Made by a program: the position numbers and the translations under genes. Of a DNA stretch of 64,000 nucleotides, positions 62,339 through 64,000 are shown piece by piece. Each line of letters begins with the position of its first letter. The first letter of the stretch is position 1. The notes beneath the pieces were generated by a model, which was not told the DNA's origin, did no database searches, and worked only from the letters and a program-made list of their open reading frames with translations. The DNA comes from Sphingopyxis sp. H053 (GTDB lineage Bacteria > Pseudomonadota > Alphaproteobacteria > Sphingomonadales > Sphingomonadaceae). The DNA lies in NCBI RefSeq assembly GCF_001468225.1, contig NZ_LNRU01000015.1, positions 39,343 to 103,342 on the forward strand, written 5' to 3'.

Positions 62339-63154
62339 CTAGCCGACGAACGCGCGCTCGATGACGAAGTCGCCGGGCGCGGTGTTCGAGCCTTCCTTGA
62401 AGCCGAGCGCCTCGAAGCGCGCTTCGAGGTCGCGGATCATCGCCATGCTGCCGCACATCATGATGCGGTCGGTGGCGGGATCGAAGGCGCTCGGGCCGGT
62501 CAGCGGATGGCCAAAGAGCAATCCGTTTTCGATCAGTGCGTCGATGCGGCCCGTCGTGGGGAAGGGCTCGCGCGTCACCGTCGGCAGATAGTGGAACTGG
62601 AGGAGCGCCTGATCCTGCACAAGCGGATCGCCCGCAAGCTGGCTTTCGAGCTCGTCGCGGAAGGCGAGGTCGCTGACCTGCCGCACGCAATGCACGATCA
62701 CGATCTGGTTGAAACGCTCGTAAATGTCGGGGTCGCGGGCGAGGCTGAGGAAAGGGGCAAGCCCCGTCCCGGTCGACAGCATGAACAAACGCCGCCCGGG
62801 GGTCAGCGCGTCGGCGACGAGCGTCCCCGTCGGCTTGCGGCCGAGATAGACGGGATCGCCCGGTTGGATCAGCTGGAGGCGCGAGGTCAGCGGGCCATCG
62901 GGCACTTTGATCGACAGGAATTCGAGCTCGTCGGCATAGGCGGGGCTCGCGATCGAGTAAGCGCGCAGCAGCGGGCGGCCTTCGCCGGGCAGGCCGATCA
63001 TCACGAACTCGCCCGACCGGAAGCGAAAGCTCGGCGGCCGCGTGATCGTGAAGCTGAACAAATGCTCGTTCCAGTGGCGCACCGAACGCACCTCCTCGAC
63101 GGTCAGCGAGGCGGAGGGGGCCAGCTTGGCGGCTTCGGCAATACGGTCACTCAT
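62339..63154 (-). CDS. fpr: Ferredoxin/flavodoxin--NADP+ reductase
   Basis: 271 residues. FAD site LLRAYSIASPAY, NADP site STGTGLAPFLS and the ending FVIERAFVG match bacterial Fpr. ATG at 63154 shares a base with the upstream stop (TGATG); a GTG at 63157 is less likely. It passes electrons between NADPH and ferredoxin. It lies behind an iron-box-like promoter. Confidence 0.93.
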   Translation of the reverse strand: MSDRIAEAAKLAPSASLTVEEVRSVRHWNEHLFSFTITRPPSFRFRSGEFVMIGLPGEGRPLLRAYSIASPAYADELEFLSIKVPDGPLTSRLQLIQPGDPVYLGRKPTGTLVADALTPGRRLFMLSTGTGLAPFLSLARDPDIYERFNQIVIVHCVRQVSDLAFRDELESQLAGDPLVQDQALLQFHYLPTVTREPFPTTGRIDALIENGLLFGHPLTGPSAFDPATDRIMMCGSMAMIRDLEARFEALGFKEGSNTAPGDFVIERAFVG

Positions 63155-63612
63155 CACTTTGGACTTTCCTGATGTGTCATGGTGCCGGCCGCGAGGGCCG
63201 GCATATCGAATCCCGTCGCGACCAGCCGGTCGATCGCGGCGCCCATCGCTTTGGCGATCGGGCCGGCGCTTTCTCCCTCGGCCAGCAAGGCCAGCGTCGC
63301 ATGGGCATTTGCGGCGTTCTCAAGCGAAAAATCACGCCAGAGTCCAAGCAGAATTGCTTCATTCTCTGAAATCTGGAGACAGGGCAGGGGCGCGAGCAGC
63401 AGGGTTTCGACCGCATCGCCGGCAAGCAGCGCCATCGCAACGTGAAAGTCGGGCAGGGCGCCCGCGGCACCGACCGCAGCAAAGCCCCGATGGAGCACGT
63501 GCGGCGGACATCGCCCGCGCTCGGCGGCGTGAACCCACCCGCGCATCGCCCAGAGCAGGAATCGCCCGCTGTTGCAAAGGCTGTCCACCCGGCGATCGAC
63601 AAAGGCGTACAT
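63154..63612 (-). CDS. Unknown protein coupled to fpr
   Basis: 152 residues, mostly helical. ATG at 63612 follows AAAGGGAAG; a TTG at 63639 is weaker. Opening MYAFVDRRVDSLCNSGRFLL. No family recognised. Coupling to fpr and the iron-box-like promoter suggest a role in iron or redox supply. Confidence 0.78.
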   Translation of the reverse strand: MYAFVDRRVDSLCNSGRFLLWAMRGWVHAAERGRCPPHVLHRGFAAVGAAGALPDFHVAMALLAGDAVETLLLAPLPCLQISENEAILLGLWRDFSLENAANAHATLALLAEGESAGPIAKAMGAAIDRLVATGFDMPALAAGTMTHQESPK

Positions 63613-63653
63613 CGCTTCCCTTTCCAGCGCGCGCGACAAGCCGCGCCGGCGGG

Positions 63654-63682
63654 CTTATATGTTATTGCGAGTCATTTGCAAT
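63654..63682 (-). promoter_or_regulatory. Sigma-70-like promoter with Fur-box-like palindrome
   Basis: On the minus strand TTGCAA (63681-63676), 16 bases, then TATAAG (63659-63654) make a good sigma-70 promoter. ATTGCGAGTCATTTGCAAT (63664-63682) is an imperfect 19-base palindrome overlapping its -35 and spacer, like a Fur operator. It is 52 bases upstream of the unknown gene-fpr pair. Confidence 0.6.
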
Positions 63683-63795
63683 TCAATATTTCTGTCAGGG
63701 AATGCCGCAGGCGGGCTGAATCCGGCCGTTCGGCCCAAAGGAAGCGCACCCGTCCGGCCGCTCAAGACCGGGCATGGCCGCGCTCTTTCTTCCTT

Positions 63796-63823
63796 CGTCA
63801 TTCCCACGTCCGCGGGAATGACG
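63796..63823. repeat. Solo CGTCA palindrome
   Basis: CGTCATTCCCACGTCCGCGGGAATGACG: the CGTCATTCCC and GGGAATGACG ends meet with an eight-base loop. It looks like a single collapsed unit of the same family. Confidence 0.75.
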
Positions 63824-63869
63824 AATGTCGGAACATTAGCTCAGCACCCTAACGCCAAACTGCTTCACT

Positions 63870-64000
63870 GCCGTTTGCCTTGCCACACGCTGCGGCCGAA
63901 ATGCGCCGGTTGGGCAGCGCCGAGGACGAGGCCGGGGCGGCGCGCGGGGGCGCTGCCCAACCGGCGCATTTCGGCCGCAGCGTGTGGCAAGGCAAACGGC
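63870..64000. repeat. Perfect 52-bp inverted repeat at the window edge
   Basis: Bases 63870-63921 and 63949-64000 are exact reverse complements, separated by a 27-base loop (63922-63948). The arms begin GCCGTTTGCCTTGCCACACG. The symmetry reaches the last base, so the full arm may be longer. It may be a real hairpin or an assembly fold-back. Confidence 0.85.

Larger units (their letters stand above)
63683..64000. other. Gene-free tail of the window
   Basis: No convincing gene is present from the promoter to the window edge. An apparent plus-strand frame to 63852 lacks codon or family support. The stretch holds a solo CGTCA palindrome (63796) and the 52-base inverted repeat at 63870-64000. Confidence 0.6.

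Noticed and set aside
63442..63852. Plus-strand open frame near the window end
   Set aside because: It overlaps the unknown gene antisense, crosses the promoter and a repeat, and has no family signal.
1..64000. tRNA, rRNA, CRISPR arrays, riboswitches, phage genes or transposases
   Set aside because: I searched the intergenic gaps by eye and found no cloverleaf, regular spacer array, known riboswitch core or transposase domain.

Overview
The window is GC-rich alphaproteobacterial chromosome with dense, overlapping genes. It fits the order Sphingomonadales (Sphingopyxis/Sphingomonas-like) best. The signs are the CtrA cell-cycle regulator with its own CtrA-type box, a carotenoid hydroxylase (crtZ), a TonB receptor next to a PepSY protein, a cytosolic chemoreceptor, GGDEF-EAL signalling, and several families of palindromic intergenic repeats headed by CGTCA. 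The genus is an inference. I see no rRNA, tRNA, CRISPR array, prophage or classical insertion sequence.

Layout. 1-3.3 kb: 5'-truncated GNAT gene, small monooxygenase and ligA, overlapping. 3.4-10.6 kb: sterol-desaturase-like membrane enzyme, then a probable operon DUF2946-TonB receptor-PepSY-modABC. 10.6-16.5 kb: phhA, a tandem pair of unknown exported proteins, prmA, an SDR and a chemoreceptor. 16.5-22.4 kb: Lrp-type regulator divergent from ald, a hydrolase, and sdhCDA without sdhB. 22.4-33.7 kb: quinone oxidoreductase, leuCD, crtZ between two palindrome pairs, GST, epimerase, beta-lactamase-fold protein, and a CoA-transferase operon (scoA-phosphatase-scoB) divergent from a LysR gene. 33.8-44.8 kb: mixed metabolic genes, including a FolM-like/FolB pair, a Nudix gene and cca. 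44.8-51.7 kb: GGDEF-EAL, parC, an acyltransferase, a GIY-YIG endonuclease gene inside a palindromic repeat pair, and ctrA. 51.9-55.2 kb: LysR divergent from pirin-azoreductase-LigB dioxygenase. 55.2-63.6 kb: pseudouridine synthase, arfB, a degenerate SRAP protein, PilZ, EVE, an IPNS-like oxygenase, lipid enzymes, an M20 peptidase, and an unknown gene coupled to fpr behind an iron-box-like promoter. 63.9-64.0 kb: a perfect 52-bp inverted repeat at the window edge.

The most striking system is at 50485-50879. A URI-type GIY-YIG endonuclease gene lies exactly between two inverted copies of the palindromic unit that, as closely spaced pairs, occupies seven other intergenic gaps here; a single collapsed copy lies in an eighth. 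The stop codon of the gene is inside one repeat arm. This looks like a nuclease-bearing parent element plus gene-less derivatives, analogous to REP/RAYT systems but with a different nuclease. That reading is inference; the positions and symmetry are directly visible. Other points of interest are a foreign-looking codon patch inside ligA, an SRAP protein without its catalytic Cys and Glu, the coupling of modABC to a TonB receptor, and a phosphatase lipoprotein wedged between two CoA-transferase subunits.
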